64,000 bases of DNA from Typha latifolia (lineage: Eukaryota > Streptophyta > Magnoliopsida > Poales > Typhaceae): contig CM034100.1 in the NCBI GenBank assembly GCA_019914945.1, forward strand, positions 261,209 to 325,208. The letters run 5' to 3'. A program made the translations under genes and the position numbers. The notes under the pieces are model-generated. The model saw only the letters and a program-made list of their open reading frames with translations, was not told the origin of the DNA and ran no database searches. Positions 1 through 13,842 of this stretch are shown here, piece by piece (the stretch's first letter is position 1; every line of letters starts with the position of its first letter).

Positions 1-609
1 GAACAATAAGTTATACTATGAATATGAAAATCAAAATGAACCTTTACATAAGACCTAAATTCTAAGCAGTCATTCTTCCAACAATGTGTCTTAATTATAA
101 GAACCCTCTGAAACAATCCTCCTACAAGAGGATGCAAGTATTCATGTATGCAGGTCACGAGCATAGCTAATTAGTTTGTCCACAAATATAGTATATCATT
201 GTACAAGTCAGTTGTCCTCACTCCTGATGGGGATTAGAACATGAGTAAACTCACCATAAGTCCATATAATGTGAGGAAAAGCATGACTCTATATAAGATA
301 CATGGCCTTATGCATATTCTTCTCAAGCTTAACAAACAAATAAATCTGAGATTTGAATAGTAACATCTTATTGAGCACATATAATAAAAATGATATCATT
401 TTCAACCTATTAAGACTTTTTAGATCCTACTGACAGGTTGCACATTGTTGCTAAATATTTCCTAACAATATCCAGCTCGACTTTACTCATATCAGCTCTA
501 TAGTGAAGACATACACATAAAATGTCATCCAGCATGACACCTCGGCTGTGGACTGACATTGGAACTATTATAATCATTAATGGTATAAAGCAGTGAATTA
601 TAAACATAC

Positions 610-1719
610 CTGAAAATATAACAAGACCATCTGCGGATAGCCTTGCCAGATCTGGAAGGGTTTTGTTAAGGTATTTAGGGGATAAATAATCCAAAGCATC
701 TGAGACTATGACAAGGTTAAAAGATTTTGGCCTGTATGGTAAAGCAAACTTAATATCAGCTAAACGCACAAAGCCTTTACGCACAAGTCTCTTGCAGCTA
801 CTATCAACATCATCCAGATCATAAGGCTCAATGCCCCAGGCTTCTATGTCATCCTCCTTTAATAATGTAGAAACCACTGTGCATGTATCAGGTCCTACAT
901 GAAGAACTTTTTTCATGTTGTCCCCATAAGCTTTCTTTAGAATAGGTATAGTTCGTTGAACTTCTAATGTGCAAGAAGCACCTGCAATGAGAAAACCATA
1001 CCAAAAATTTGGAAAGAAAAATTTTTTTTATATAAATCACTGGTTGAATTACATAATAAAAGCAACTTATTACTACATACTATGTGCCACTAATACATTG
1101 ATCATATTTCATAGAAATGCATACAAAAAGTATTCGACAAAAAACAGTTACCACTGCTAGAGCGCTAAAAGGAGAGATTCATGATAGCTAACGGGGATAG
1201 TTCAAAGAGCAACAAGCTCGGATAAGCACGCAAGACTAACATAGGCAATTTCATATTATCAAATATTGCAGACCTAAAAACTTAGCAATAAATTGTATGT
1301 CGGCCAAGATGGTACCGGAAAAGGCACAGATGCCTACCTTCACCCTTGCTGATAGCTTCTCTATCACGAAATCCACCTGATCATCAAAATACCATAAAAG
1401 CTTAAAAGAAAAGCTACCTTTAATCTAACATTGTCTTTTAAACGGTTGGTAATAATGCACTGACCTGAACCACTATACGAGTAACCAATGAGAAGAAAAG
1501 CACCCTGAAATTTCCAAACAAGAACAACATAACGACACACACTTGTATAAAACTAAGAAGCACAAATGACGATGGAGTCAAGAAGCTGAAACCTACCAAA
1601 AGAACCAAACCGAGCGATAGCAAGGGCGACGATCGTGTCTTCTGATGCAGTGAAGCGACAAGCGGGGTACTATCTCTGTCGACCGACCGCCGATTAGGGT
1701 TCACTGCTCTTCTCGCCAT
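610..1719 (-). CDS. CGR3: CGR2/CGR3-like Golgi pectin methyltransferase, 3' end outside window
   Basis: Putative S-adenosylmethionine-dependent methyltransferase of the CGR2/CGR3 family, which methylesterifies homogalacturonan in the Golgi. Exons on the minus strand are 1597-1719, 1465-1504, 1338-1376 and 610-981. The phase is consistent through all of them. The protein starts MARRAVNPNRRSVDRDS, has a short basic N-terminus, and carries one membrane segment at about residues 33-49 (ending LLGAFLLIGYSYSG). Next come the family blocks SCTLEVQRTIPILKKAYGDN, KVLHVGPDTC (SAM-binding motif I region) and VIVSDALDYLSPKYLNKT. The conserved C-terminal part, which begins NPGQQKA in relatives, is not found between positions 1 and 609, so the last exon must lie left of the window. 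The gene is head to head with the PMT11-like gene. CGR2 and CGR3 are close paralogues and I cannot tell which one this is. Confidence 0.88.
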
Positions 1720-2620
1720 GCTCTTCCACCTTCAAACTAATTAGATCAAAAATTTCACGAAATGAAGCTAAAATGGGGTAGAAATATTTGGGCTAAATAA
1801 CCTAAATCCAACACAGAGCTGGGAACCGGATAAAAGATTACCTGTATAAGATCTGAGGCGCTTCGTCCCGGATCTGAGCCGGTTCCTCTGTTCTTAACTC
1901 TACGCGACGAGAGCGAGCGAGAGATGGCACTACGTTAATCCCACGCTTATCCGTTTAAGCGGTACATGAATCAATTAAAGATGAGTTTGTTTGCAGCTCC
2001 TTTCCGGCTTTCGCGACCGTACGATCTTGATCGGAAAGTTGTAATCTCTCCAATCCTTTCTGTTTAAATTTTTTCGGTAGAAGATTAGTGCGCTTTACCT
2101 GGAATGAGTTCCAGGGGGATAAGATATCAATTCGCGCGAAATGTTGTGATTAGGATGCCGATGTTCTGTATAACAACAATGTATATAAACTTAACAAACT
2201 TTTGTTACATTTCTAAGTACTAAATTTTAGAATATTCGATACAAAGGTAGTGTTTGATGATGTTTTCGACCCAAAGGGCAAAGGCATAACCTGGTCTTTT
2301 ATATATATATATATATATTAATAATGCATTCCTCTTTATGGGCCAAATCCATATCCTACTTTGAGCTCAAAAATTTAGTCCAAAGTTGGGTCCCATCCCA
2401 TGTAGTTTCTACTATAAGCAATCTCTTGGCTCTCCAGATCCGAGATCGGGACTCGTACCAGCTTCACGTCTCCGTGGCTTGCACGCCGATTCCCTTACCT
2501 TAAATCCATGGTCCGTTGAGACTAGTATAATACTCGACGTCAAAAACTCGGATCGCGTTGCGGTGGTCGTCTGCGTCCTTGCCCATTTGCTCTGTTCTTA
2601 CTTCCCCAAGCGATATCACC
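1720..2620. promoter_or_regulatory. Divergent intergenic region between CGR-like and PMT11-like genes
   Basis: About 900 bp separates the two start codons. It must hold both 5' UTRs and both promoters. An (AT) run lies at 2300-2319, and a site II-like ATGGGCC lies at about 2338-2344. On the minus strand a possible 5' UTR intron of the CGR-like gene has its donor near 1842 (GTAATC); its acceptor is unclear. No other coding sequence was recognised here. Confidence 0.5.
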
Positions 2621-5600
2621 ATGAAAGCCGTCCCCAGCTGCGGCGCCGAGCTCTTCACCTCCCGATTCCTCGTCCGTGCCTCCGTCCTCGCCCTCGCCTC
2701 GCTCGCCTCCTTCTACCTCGGCAGGCACTGGTCAGATGACTCCTCCCCGCTCGTCTTCTTCTCTGCCCCCGCTACTTCGCCCTCCGTCGCCATCTCCCCC
2801 AATGCCGGCCTCTCCCCCAACAACATATCCCAATTCCTCGCCGATTCCTCACCGCCTCCCGACTCACCTCCACCAATTCCTCCTCCTCCTTCGCCGCCGC
2901 CCTCGCCGGCGGAGAGGGTCGGGATCGTGGACGAGAACGGGACGATGAGGGCGGACTTCGATTTCGACGCGGATCTCGACGCGGGTTGGGGCGAGGAGGA
3001 AGACGGGAACGAGACAAACAGGGAGAGCGGAGATGTGGAGGAGAAGGTGAGGGTGAGAGTTGGGAAGTTTGAGCTCTGTGGAGAGGAGATGAGGGAGTAC
3101 ATTCCTTGCTTGGATAACGTGGAGGAAATCACGAAGCTGAACTCGACCGAGAGAGGTGAGAGGTTCGAGCGGCATTGTCCTGGGGAGGGCAAAGGGTTGA
3201 ATTGTTTGGTTCCAGCGCCGACGGGATACAGGAAGCCGATTCCCTGGCCCGGAAGCAGAGACGAGGTACTTGATCTGTTTTCTTTTGTTTGTATGATGTG
3301 ATATTCTATCATTTCTCGAACGTGAGAATTATAGTCTGATACGTTATATTCTCAAGTTGAGGAAGTCATTTGGCAGAATAGGGACAAAAAAAATGAGGTT
3401 TTCAGGAATTAGGACTAACTTATGATTGGTTTAGATGCTTGATTGTATGTCTTCAGTCCGGGATCACTGGGGTGGAAGAGGCAGTCCTTATTGACATACT
3501 AAGTAATTTCCAATAGTTGCAAATACTTGGGACAAGAGCTAGGGGAAGAAAGTAATATGAGAAGGAAAAGAGATTGCTAAATAGATCATTCCCACAGTTC
3601 CAAGATATCTGCTAAATGCTCGTTGCTTATATTATAATTTTGGTGGCCTCATGAGAATTTATGCAAGGAACCGCTAAGAGTTTTCCATAGGAAACCATTT
3701 ATATCAAGGATATACTATTCTTATTTCCTCCATACTAGTAGCTTTCTCAACTGCGATCTGTGCTTCACAGTTAACCTCACATCACTGATGGAAAGTCTGG
3801 GGGGATAACGATGACAATGGAGATTCTGGCAATATATACACTAGCTAGCTGACTTTCCTAACTTAGGATTTACAAGTGAGCAATACCTTTAATTGCTTTC
3901 ATACAGTCGAAATTGAGCTCTCAGGTTGATCTTATAATTGGACTGAGGATATAAGGACTTTGACATTCTTATGTTTTGTGTTACGACAGGTATGGTTTAA
4001 CAATGTACCACACACCCGCTTGGTTGAAGATAAAGGGGGTCAAAATTGGATATCAAGGGATAAAGATAAGTTCAAATTTCCTGGTGGTGGAACCCAGTTC
4101 ATACATGGAGCAGATCAGTATTTGGACCAGATTTCTAAGGTTTTCCTCTTTGAGATAAGATATTGAAGGTTTCTTACTTCCTAAATTTCCAATGCTGCCT
4201 CACTCTCATGATTTATTATTAACGGCATCAGATTTTAATCCTCAACTTATATGTAGATGGTCCCAGAGATTTCTTTTGGTAACCATACAAGAGTTGCCCT
4301 GGATGTTGGATGTGGAGTAGCGAGTTTTGGAGCCTTTCTACTTTCACGAAATGTTATCACCTTGTCAATAGCTCCGAAAGATGTCCATGAGAATCAGATT
4401 CAATTTGCTCTTGAGCGTGGTGTGCCTGCTATGGTAGCTGCTTTTGCAACACATCGCTTGTTATACCCAAGCCAGGCATTTGACCTAATTCATTGTTCAA
4501 GATGCCGAATAAATTGGACTCGTGATGGTATGATACTCTCTCTTTGAGAAATGAACAATTTCTGAATACTTACAAGTGTTTGTTAAGTCCAGAGATAAGT
4601 GGTGCCTAACATCTTTTAGACTCTGTTATTACTCTTAAAGAAAATATTTAGCTTATTTGCACTGGAAATAAAATGTTATTGTTCTTGGTTTCTTGTGTAT
4701 TGAGTACTTTGTCCAACCTTTTATATTTCTGAGACTTTCTCAAATGTTTCAATTTTTGAGTTGATGAACATTACTTTTATAGATAGCATACTTTTATCTT
4801 GACTTGTGAATGGTATGATACAAAAGATAGTTAGCCTAATACTGCTCTCTTGGAACTTACTGATATATTTGCATTTGTGGTGAAGATGGAATTTTGCTTC
4901 TTGAGGTCAACAGATTGCTTAGAGCTGGAGGATATTTTGTTTGGGCAGCCCAACCTGTTTATAAACATGAAGACAGCCAACAGGAGGCATGGAAAGGTAC
5001 TTTGTGACTGCAAGCTGCGTTTGAGAAGTCTTTTGCTTATCTATGTTTGTTAGCTATCAAAGTCATACTGATTGAAAATTTGAAACTAATTGTATAATAA
5101 CATATATGATATACCACTTCTATGTGTAGCAGAGAGAGACTTAAGCTGCAACTCTTTTCTGGTTGTTATTTGACTGTTCATGTATAGCCGACCTAGAATT
5201 TGCAAAATTTATGTAATTTTGGAAGTGCTATTCTTACATTCAGGTTTTCTCTAAGAAAGTATAATTAGTGATACTATTAAGCATAAGAATTTAGTTCTCA
5301 TTGGAGGTTTCAATCTCTCAAACATAGCATTCAGTTAATTGGCATTTCCAAACTTTATTGACATCGTGGTAAAATGTATAAGCCTCCCAAGCTCTTTGAA
5401 TTATAAAACAACCTTTGCTCCCCTAGTTTTTGTTTCCTGTCTTCTTAATTTCTACTTGCTTCCATCTCATTTTAATGCTCCACTGATTGCATCTTTTAAC
5501 CCCTTTAGTGTCCTCCCTATATTTCCCTTTATCTCTATGTTAACCTGCCCCCTCAGTCCACCATCTCAACAAATTATATTTCTGCTTCGGCTTTGTTCTC

Positions 5601-8600
5601 TTATTCACACAGTTCATCTCAAATGGTACTCAATTTTCTCCTTGAATGTCCTTTAGCTAGAACATAGATTGACGTCACAGGTTTTTCCCTCGGAAATGAG
5701 CTATGAGTTTATCATAGAAATAGGTCTATTAATGTTGGAAGAGTTGCCTCTCTTTCTTCTTAATTTGTAGTCCTTTTTTTTTCCCTTTTTATGTAAACTC
5801 AACTATTTCTTTTTTACCTTTACTCCCTTAAGTAATGCTCGTTTTCTGCTTTAGCTCCCTGTCGCATGTCATTCATCATAAAGGTCTTCAAACAAATCTA
5901 TTTCTGGCTGACATATATGATTCATATAGAGATGGAAGACCTTACCGCTCATATCTGTTGGGAACTTGTGAAGAAGGAAGGATATGTTGCCATATGGCGG
6001 AAACCTTCAAATAACTCATGCTATACCAGTCGTGATTCTGGAGCCCAACCTCCACTGTGTGATGCAGAGGATGATCCAAATAATGCCTGGTATCTTTGAG
6101 ACCTCTCTGTCAACTGTCAACTATTGCGCAATATAAAGTACATGATAATAACCCCAAATTGTGAAATAAATGCTCTTATATTGATAAAATAGTGTAAAAG
6201 CAATTGAGTATCTGTTGATTTTACTTTTGGCTCTTGTTCATTCATTTATGTCTCAAAGTTCTTGAGCTCCTTTGTGAAGCTTATCATTTCAATGTGACAT
6301 TTCATGGTTTTGGGTCTTCTAGTTATAATCTGTTGCAAAAGTTCGGATTACCTGTGAGAATTATATTATTCTCCACTATGTTACAATAAACAAATAATTA
6401 AATGGCTGGCAATTTTCAGGATATTGATCCCTCTCCCTTGCACTTCTTAGAGTTCTCCATTTAGAAAGAGGATAGATCAACAAATATTCCCTTCTCTTTT
6501 CAATGATCTAATTCATGCAATACAATTAGTTTTATGAAAAAAAGTCTTAAAAGCCTCCAAATGTAGCACCGTTCTTTATCTTTACCAAATTTCCATCAAT
6601 GGGAATTTGATGATACCTTTTTCTTGGAGTTGTGGCTCCTGTAGTTTTTGCTGAAAATGTTTGTATGTAATAAGTATGTGCATTGTGCTCTCCGCAGACA
6701 CTATTTTTTCTTCTTATATTTCTCTATTTCTTTTGCTAGATCTGTTATTAGTTTTGTCATATCTACAGGTACACTAACCTAAGAGCATGCATCAGCCGAC
6801 TTCCTGAGAATGGGTATGGAGCAAATATTACAGAATGGCCTGCTCGCCTGTATGAGCCACCAAAAAGACTCCAAGAAGTTGAGATGGATGCTTATATAGC
6901 AAAGAACGAACTCTTCAAGGCAGAATCAAAGTACTGGAATGACATTATTGATGGTTATATCCGTATTTTTCATTGGAAAGAAATGAATATGCGAAATGTA
7001 ATGGATATGAGAGCTGGATTTGGAGGGTATGTTTTTCTCCTAGTATTTTCTTTCAAAACTTGAGGAGTTAGTATGGTTCTCAGTAATGTCTGTGGCTACT
7101 TTGCCGGAATGCTGTAAACATCAACACTGAGATTGATGCACAAAAGAAACAAATAAACACTAGAAATCTAGAAATATAGTAAATCAATTAACAAAATTCT
7201 ATCGATATTGAAAGATGTTTGATATATTCTATTCAAGGAACTTCAGTTCTGCATTGTGCTTGAAAAGGAAAGTAAAATAAGTGAGTTGAAATGATTAGAT
7301 AACAAATGATATGTGACCACATAAAGGGAACTGCTTATATTGATCTCTTCTGTGGTTAATTAGGCTATGCTGTTATGCTGAAATAATGACTAGACAAAGG
7401 AAAGATGGGCACTGTAATAGTTATATATTTCTTTTAGACAACATTCTTTGCTTTAGCTCTCATAGATTGACATTATTTTGTATGGTCCTTTATTCTGAAC
7501 CCTTGTTCGTTTTCTCTTGGGGCAGGTTTGCAGCTGCATTAATCAGTCAAAAAATTGATTGTTGGGTGATGAATGTTGTCCCAACCACTGGACCCAACAC
7601 ATTACCCGTTATATATGATCGTGGACTTATTGGTGTGAACCATGACTGGTATGTTATCTTGGCCCATATATAAGCTTCTGAGTGTCAAATTTTAGAAAAT
7701 TCAATTGGTTCTTAATGGCCACGGAAGTGTTATTTGGCAATGGAGTTCCTATATTTATTGCTATACAGCCCCTTTCAGTGTTTTTCTTGGTTTATTGTAT
7801 CTTTTTTATCTCAGTTGGCATGCAAGCAATTTCTTCCCTGAGAATTTGCATCTGTTTGATTTCTCAGTTACTACGACACTAGGCTATAGTAAACTTCCAT
7901 GCAGTCAGTTTTAGTATCAACATACACTATGCTTATCTAGTAACCTGTATGACAGCCATTGTTTTTTGTTTGAAATTAAGGCAAAAGTCAAAGAGCAACA
8001 AAAGAACACTTCAGTGATGACCGTTGCTTTAATTCCATTACCGTTTTGTATTAGGAGACATACATTTTCATGTTGTGGAACCTATACTTCAATATGTATA
8101 GAACAGAAAGGGAGTCTGTACTCTGTAATTCAAAGAGCTTATCTACTATAATCTGAAGTTCTATATTTTTCAGAAATTTATCATTTTGTCTTCCTTTCTA
8201 TTGGAGTTTTTGTTGGTAAATTAGATAAATGATATTGAAAGCATCAAAAGCCTGTCCTGGAATACTTTTTTTTTTTTTCAGGTGTGAACCATTTGATACC
8301 TATCCTAGGACGTATGATCTTCTGCATGCATTTGGCCTCTTCTCCAAGGAGCGGAAAAGGTATTATCACCTGCATCAAGCTGGCTAATTTGATGAATGAA
8401 TCTAATTATGATACAGTTTGGTCAACTATGTCATCTGTTAGAGAAGTTCAGTACAAATGACTTCCTGTGAGAAGATGACTAGATCAGAGTGCAGCTCTTG
8501 CGATGCTAAATTTCATCCTTTTTCTTATCTCTTATACTGGCAGGTGCAATATCACAGGGATCTTGCTTGAGATGGATCGTATGCTAAGGCCGGGTGGGCT

Positions 8601-8757
8601 GGCTTATATTCGTGACTCAAAATTTATCATGGATGAGATTCAGGACATCACAAGGGCAATCGGTTGGAGAATTGATCTGCGTGATACGGCTGATGGCCCA
8701 TATGCTAGCAGAAAGATACTGATGTGCCAGAAACCAATGCCCCGTTCCTACAACTGA
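2621..8757 (+). CDS. PMT11: PMT10/PMT11-like probable pectin methyltransferase
   Basis: Putative type II Golgi membrane methyltransferase of the DUF248/PMT family, which includes QUA2. The family is implicated in methylating pectin with S-adenosylmethionine. Exons: 2621-3265, 3990-4139, 4257-4527, 4886-4996, 5930-6089, 6769-7026, 7526-7648, 8282-8359 and 8544-8757. They give 669 aa in one open frame, close to Arabidopsis PMT11. I chose the ATG at 2621 (MKAVPSC) because relatives start MK followed by a short cytosolic tail; an in-frame start upstream at 2558 would add 21 unlike residues. Visible parts are a membrane anchor at about 16-33, a proline-rich acidic stem (about 90-160), the block [14 protein letters not shown], the SAM motif [13 protein letters not shown] near 278-290, and the second methyltransferase half from [10 protein letters not shown] to the C-terminus. 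PMT10 is the alternative name. Confidence 0.93.
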
Positions 8758-10637
8758 TGCAGTTTTCTTGTCATCTTCACTGAGAATAGACTGAAGGTGG
8801 CGGTGCACAGGCGTACCTCTGGATCATTGGTCTCAACACTTCATTATGGTGTGTCAAACCTGGCGTTGAGGGAGGTGGATAGAATTGCTCGTTACATGTC
8901 TACTGTCAACAGCTTGCTAATTGTTGAGTAATGTAACACCGCGATTCATGTTATTAATCTTGTAACCTGAGCACGGATATTTTCTTGTCTGGTTTATAGT
9001 TCTTAGATCCCTGGAATAACCTCGTTCAAAATAACACCTTGTGAGTGAACGAGATCTAAATTTATGCTGCACAGTAAGCATATGCATGTGAAGCTGATGT
9101 CCTCCTCCCATCTCAGCACTCAGTAGTCGATCACACTCTGGCCCTGAGTTCATAATTCATCCACCAGACTTAGTTGCATTCTCTTTAACACTACATGACA
9201 TAGTCATACGAGTCTTTTGAACAGATGTTGCTTTTTTTTAATACACTAATATGCGCCAAGTGTTGGCGTTGGAGCATTAATGAAGGAAATGAAGACCTAC
9301 GTATTAGGACAGCCACACTTGTGCACCACTGTATTATTAGCTGGAAGTTGGCTGTGGTTGCCGACGAATTACTGTGGACATTAAGGAGGCGGTTAGATGT
9401 GGTACTGGTTTGTTATGTTCATTTATTAAACTTAAATGAGATAGTTTAAACTAATTTAAGAAATTATAGTGTTACATTACACTTGATGTCCCGTAAGAAA
9501 GTAATAGATTTAGAATATATTTTGTCAAATGACCAAAAAATTTTTGATTAGATTGAAGAAGAGAAGATTTTAGCTAACTTTTTTTAAGAGCAAAATAAAT
9601 ATTAAATTTTGTTGGTAAATATAAAATATTAGATAGAAGGGAAATGAAAGAGAAGAATATGTTTTTTTAGTAGGTTGTCTAAAACTAGCTGATGAATAAA
9701 CTATTTTTTTAATACTAAGCTCATTAAATTAGTTTAAAGTTAAACTATATCCAAATAGGAGAACTACGAGACTAGTCAACCATAACAAGTGAGACTTGCA
9801 CCTAAACTATAGCAAGTTATAGTTAACAAGACTACTTGAGCATCACGCATGACATGGGTTAAGTAGATACTTCATCAATTATTTATGATCACTATCTTAG
9901 ATTCTTAATATCTAATCCCAAATGTCTTTCTTTCTTGAGATATTAAAACTCCATGGCCAATGTCATATGCCAAGGTTTTTTGTTTTTTAATATCATATGA
10001 CAACAGTTGGGTTGTCAAGTATGCACCATCCCTTTGACTCTCTCTCCCTCCATAAATAAGAATCTGTGTCACTTTTATTATGACAGAGCCACAGAGGCCT
10101 TCAACTATATCTGATTATGATTATTTATTTATTATTTTATGTGAGAGAGAGAGCTCGTAGTTGTAGTAGGCATACCTAACATAAACTAGAAGAGCATGTC
10201 TACATGCAATTAATCTTTTAATTGCCTGGTAACGATATAAGTGGACTTGCTATAGCTTCAGAATAGCGAGGGAATAGAATTTTTAAACATTAAGTAAAGG
10301 AACGGAAAATTATCGGCAAATGCATTATATTAGAACGTTAAGTAAGTCTAACTTATGCAAAAGAAAATTAGCACTAAAAGTAAAAGACCCCAAGTATTTC
10401 TATTAAACAAAAATGTAAAAGACCCAGGTCCAAAAATAAAGTATATTTTTTTAATCAAAAAGAAAACAAGGTATAAATCATAGTAAATATAAAATATCTG
10501 GGGTTATATATCCCGAATGACTTTTCGTGCATTAGTCTTTGCCTCTGTCAGGTAAAAATAAGAATAAACCCCTTTTCGACCAGACCAGCCGTATACAATT
10601 CACATCTGAATATAATATGTGTAATAAACTAGTTGCG

Positions 10638-10709
10638 AATAATAATAATAATAATAATAATAAGAGTTTTTTACCGCACTAGACCCATTATTTATTTATT
10701 TATTTATTT
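10638..10709. repeat. Adjacent (AAT)n and (TTTA)n microsatellites
   Basis: A run of AAT units at 10638-10663 is followed, after about 25 bp, by TTTA units at 10688-10709. Both lie in the AT-rich spacer, far from coding sequence. Confidence 0.9.
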
Positions 10710-12300
10710 CTTTTTATCAAAATAGACTAATCTTTAAACTTATTATCAAATAGAATTTAATTCATTGTAGCTCTAACAAAAACTTTAAGATAATTGATGT
10801 ATTTAAAAATACTAATCAGTTCAACTTTTTCATCGTTAGATAATTTTTTCTTTAACTTTTGAAATATTAAATTAAAAAAATTTATATACATAAAATATTG
10901 ATCAGTTTAGAGTTTTAAGACCAGACAAAAATACTGAACTGAATAATATTTTTATTTAGAGATAAAATACTGATTAGTTAAGTATTTTTGTTACGGCTAT
11001 AATAAATCACACCTCGTTTATTAATAAGATTAAGAAATAATTTATTACCACAGAGAAAATTATAACAGAGGTAGTTTTGTCAAAAGCTCTAATAATAATC
11101 ATACATGACAAAGGAATTAATTGATACAGGCACTGCTGTCCCTTCCAAATCATGATCACTATGATCACTAGCTGTTTGCACATTTTATAAAATATATTTT
11201 AATAAGAAATTACTTCTTTAATTTATTATTTGCCATCAAACATCGTAAATAGATAAATGTGTGGAAATTAGTATTTTATTCTCAATTTTCTAACTATCAA
11301 ACACCTCAAAACATAATGAACACTTGCAACTGGAATTTTTAACCAAACTAAACCTCTTTCAAATTTTATTTATCAAAAAAATCACACCCAAACAAAATAC
11401 AAAAAAAAAAAAAGTTTTATCATAGCCATAAATAAAATATTAATAAGTTCAGTATTTCGCTTTTAGGTGAGCATAACGTCTTATCTTCTAAGCAAAACAC
11501 TAATTTTATTATTATTTTTATTAAAAAAAAAGGTTGAAAATTTTAATATTTTACTAAGAAAATAAGATTTTATCTTTTTCATATAGAACACTAAATAATT
11601 AAGTATCTTATTGTTAAAAATAATAGATTGTTAAGCATTTTTTAAGATATTGTATCACTCGGTTTCTCACATGTAGTTCATTTTAGTCATATGATATGCC
11701 GTTACGAAAATAAAAGAAAAATAAATATAATAATTTTAATTGAAGCTTAATTGGAGTTTAAAATGAAGAAGATATAAGTAAAATATAAAAAAAAAGTTTA
11801 TTGCTTCGTAATTTTATACTTGATTATTTATTTTGGTTATAAATATATTATTGTAAAGATATGGAAAAGATCTATAGATTAAAATAGTGTTATTAATCCC
11901 CACAACTAATTACGCTCAGTTGCAAAAATAAATAGCGATCTCTTTTACGTTTTAACTTTTATTTTTGTCTTAGTTTTTACAGCTAAAATATTAAACTGTT
12001 TAATAATTTTAAAAAAATTCATCTAAAATAAAATAGAGTAAAATAGACTCATTTTAATACTAAATTTGGGGAATAATTTAGTTTTAAAGATAAAATTTAG
12101 AATAGGGCTAATTTGGTCAAAACCCCTCGCTGCAGCTATCGTGCACGTCAGCGTGAAGGAGACAGCTCACCTGCATGAGATTCGGGGGCATTTACGAGTT
12201 TGCCCAATGGAAGCGGGAGGACAGTTTCGTAATTTCTGGGGATTCGAATCCATAAAAACCAGGGAGCGCCTTGGAACGCAACACTTAATAATGTGCATGT

Positions 12301-12310
12301 CTATATATAG
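12301..12310 (+). promoter_or_regulatory. Probable TATA box of the SMO2 gene
   Basis: CTATATATAG lies 188 bp before the SMO2 start codon. About 30 bp downstream the sequence changes to the CT-rich composition typical of plant 5' UTRs. Placement is inferred from composition and distance only. Confidence 0.6.
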
Positions 12311-12497
12311 ACACCGTAACCAACTCGCCCCCGAGCTCTTATCTCACATGGCCAGTCTGTTCGTCTCCGTGGCTTCGACTTCCTCCTCGCCCACGGCCTC
12401 TCTTCTCTCTCTTAGCTTCCTCTCTTCTCTCTAAATTTCTTCGTCGCCTCTAGAAAGTTCTCCAGATCGATCGCTCTCGGTTTCGGCGACGATCGCC

Positions 12498-13772
12498 ATG
12501 GCGTCTCTTCTCGAGTCCGGATGGCTGGTTTGGCTTTTTCTACTCTCACTCCACTCTAGGGTTTCCGTATCTCTTTTGTTTGGACCAATGTCCATTGGAT
12601 TCGATCCTGCGATGCTCCTTTCTTTGCTCTTTTAATTCCATCTCCTTTTCGATTTTAGCCACGGTATTTGATTGGCTTGGATAGGATTGCAGATAAAAGT
12701 TAGCGATTCTAGGGAGAAAAAATTAATGCTCTGTTCCCAAGTGATATTTAAATTCATGTATCCGCCATTACAGAGATTAATAGATCTCGATGAGTATTTA
12801 ATCTTCATTGTGTTTATCTTGCTTTGTGATAAGTCAATGGATCACCTAGTAGCGTTTGAGAACCGGTGGATTGAAATAGTTGTCATCACTTCTTTTGTCT
12901 TGCTTAGTTTTCTATGAAGAATCCTGCTGTAGTAATTTGCAGAACTAGGTTGTTATTAGATAATTTATAGGAAAAAAAAAAAAACTCTACTAGCATCTGA
13001 TAACCAGTCATGATGTTTCTTACTTTGGATTTACTGTTCCTTGAAAGTCCTTATCATCGAAGTTAGTTATTCTACGTTAAAAACTGTTTAGATGAGGCAA
13101 AGTATACTATTTAATCATCGAAGTAGACAACTTACCTGCACGCTCAGTCAACTTTCTGTGTGGCTAACATTTTTGCACCATTATTATATAAAAAGCTTTG
13201 TTTTCACTTGGATAATTCTGAGTGTACTTCGTTTTGGTGCTGCAGTATATAATCACTCACTTCAGCGAGTTTCAATTGGCTACCTTTGGCACTTTCATAT
13301 TGCATGAAAGTTTCTTTTTCTTATCTGGACTTGTATCTGTATTCTTCGAGAGGACGGGTTTGTTCAGCAAGTACAAGATTCAGGTTTTGTCAAAAGAAGT
13401 ACTTAACTTATATTAGCTGCTATGATATTTTAAGTTCAAGAATTCCTCTGTCATAAGCTGCATTTTTCTTAGCATTCCGCAACTTGAATAGTTGTGCTGT
13501 TGGGTAAATTGTCTGAAATGCATGTTGAATCAGAATGATTCTTTCTGTATTTCTCAGGATGGATGACTGATCTTGACATGGTGCTCTGATCCCCCTCATT
13601 GGGGAGTCCCTAATGTACTAAGCACAGGAAGCTATGTAATACAACTTTTCACATTGCTAACATCAGATATGTTAAATTTATTGCTCATCTTAAGGCCAAA
13701 ACACTAGTTGGAAGCAGAAATAAGGATCCGTAATTCTGTACAAAAAAAGATTATTGATGTGAATTAAGGCGG

Positions 13773-13842
<70 letters not shown>

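Larger units (their letters stand above)
8758..12497. other. AT-rich spacer without a recognised gene
   Basis: The first 200 bp or so is the 3' UTR of the PMT11-like gene. The rest is strongly AT-rich, with an (AAT) run at 10638-10663, a (TTTA) run at 10688-10709 and a cluster of related short motifs at 10.8-11.6 kb. The last 450 bp becomes more GC-rich and is the SMO2 promoter and 5' UTR. I saw no coding exons that fit a known family. Confidence 0.6.

Noticed and set aside
9225..9449. 74-codon plus-strand frame after the PMT11-like gene
   Set aside because: No recognisable domain and no splice partners. Probably spacer sequence.
12066..12434. 122-codon plus-strand frame upstream of SMO2
   Set aside because: It covers the SMO2 TATA box and CT-rich leader, so it is promoter and UTR sequence.
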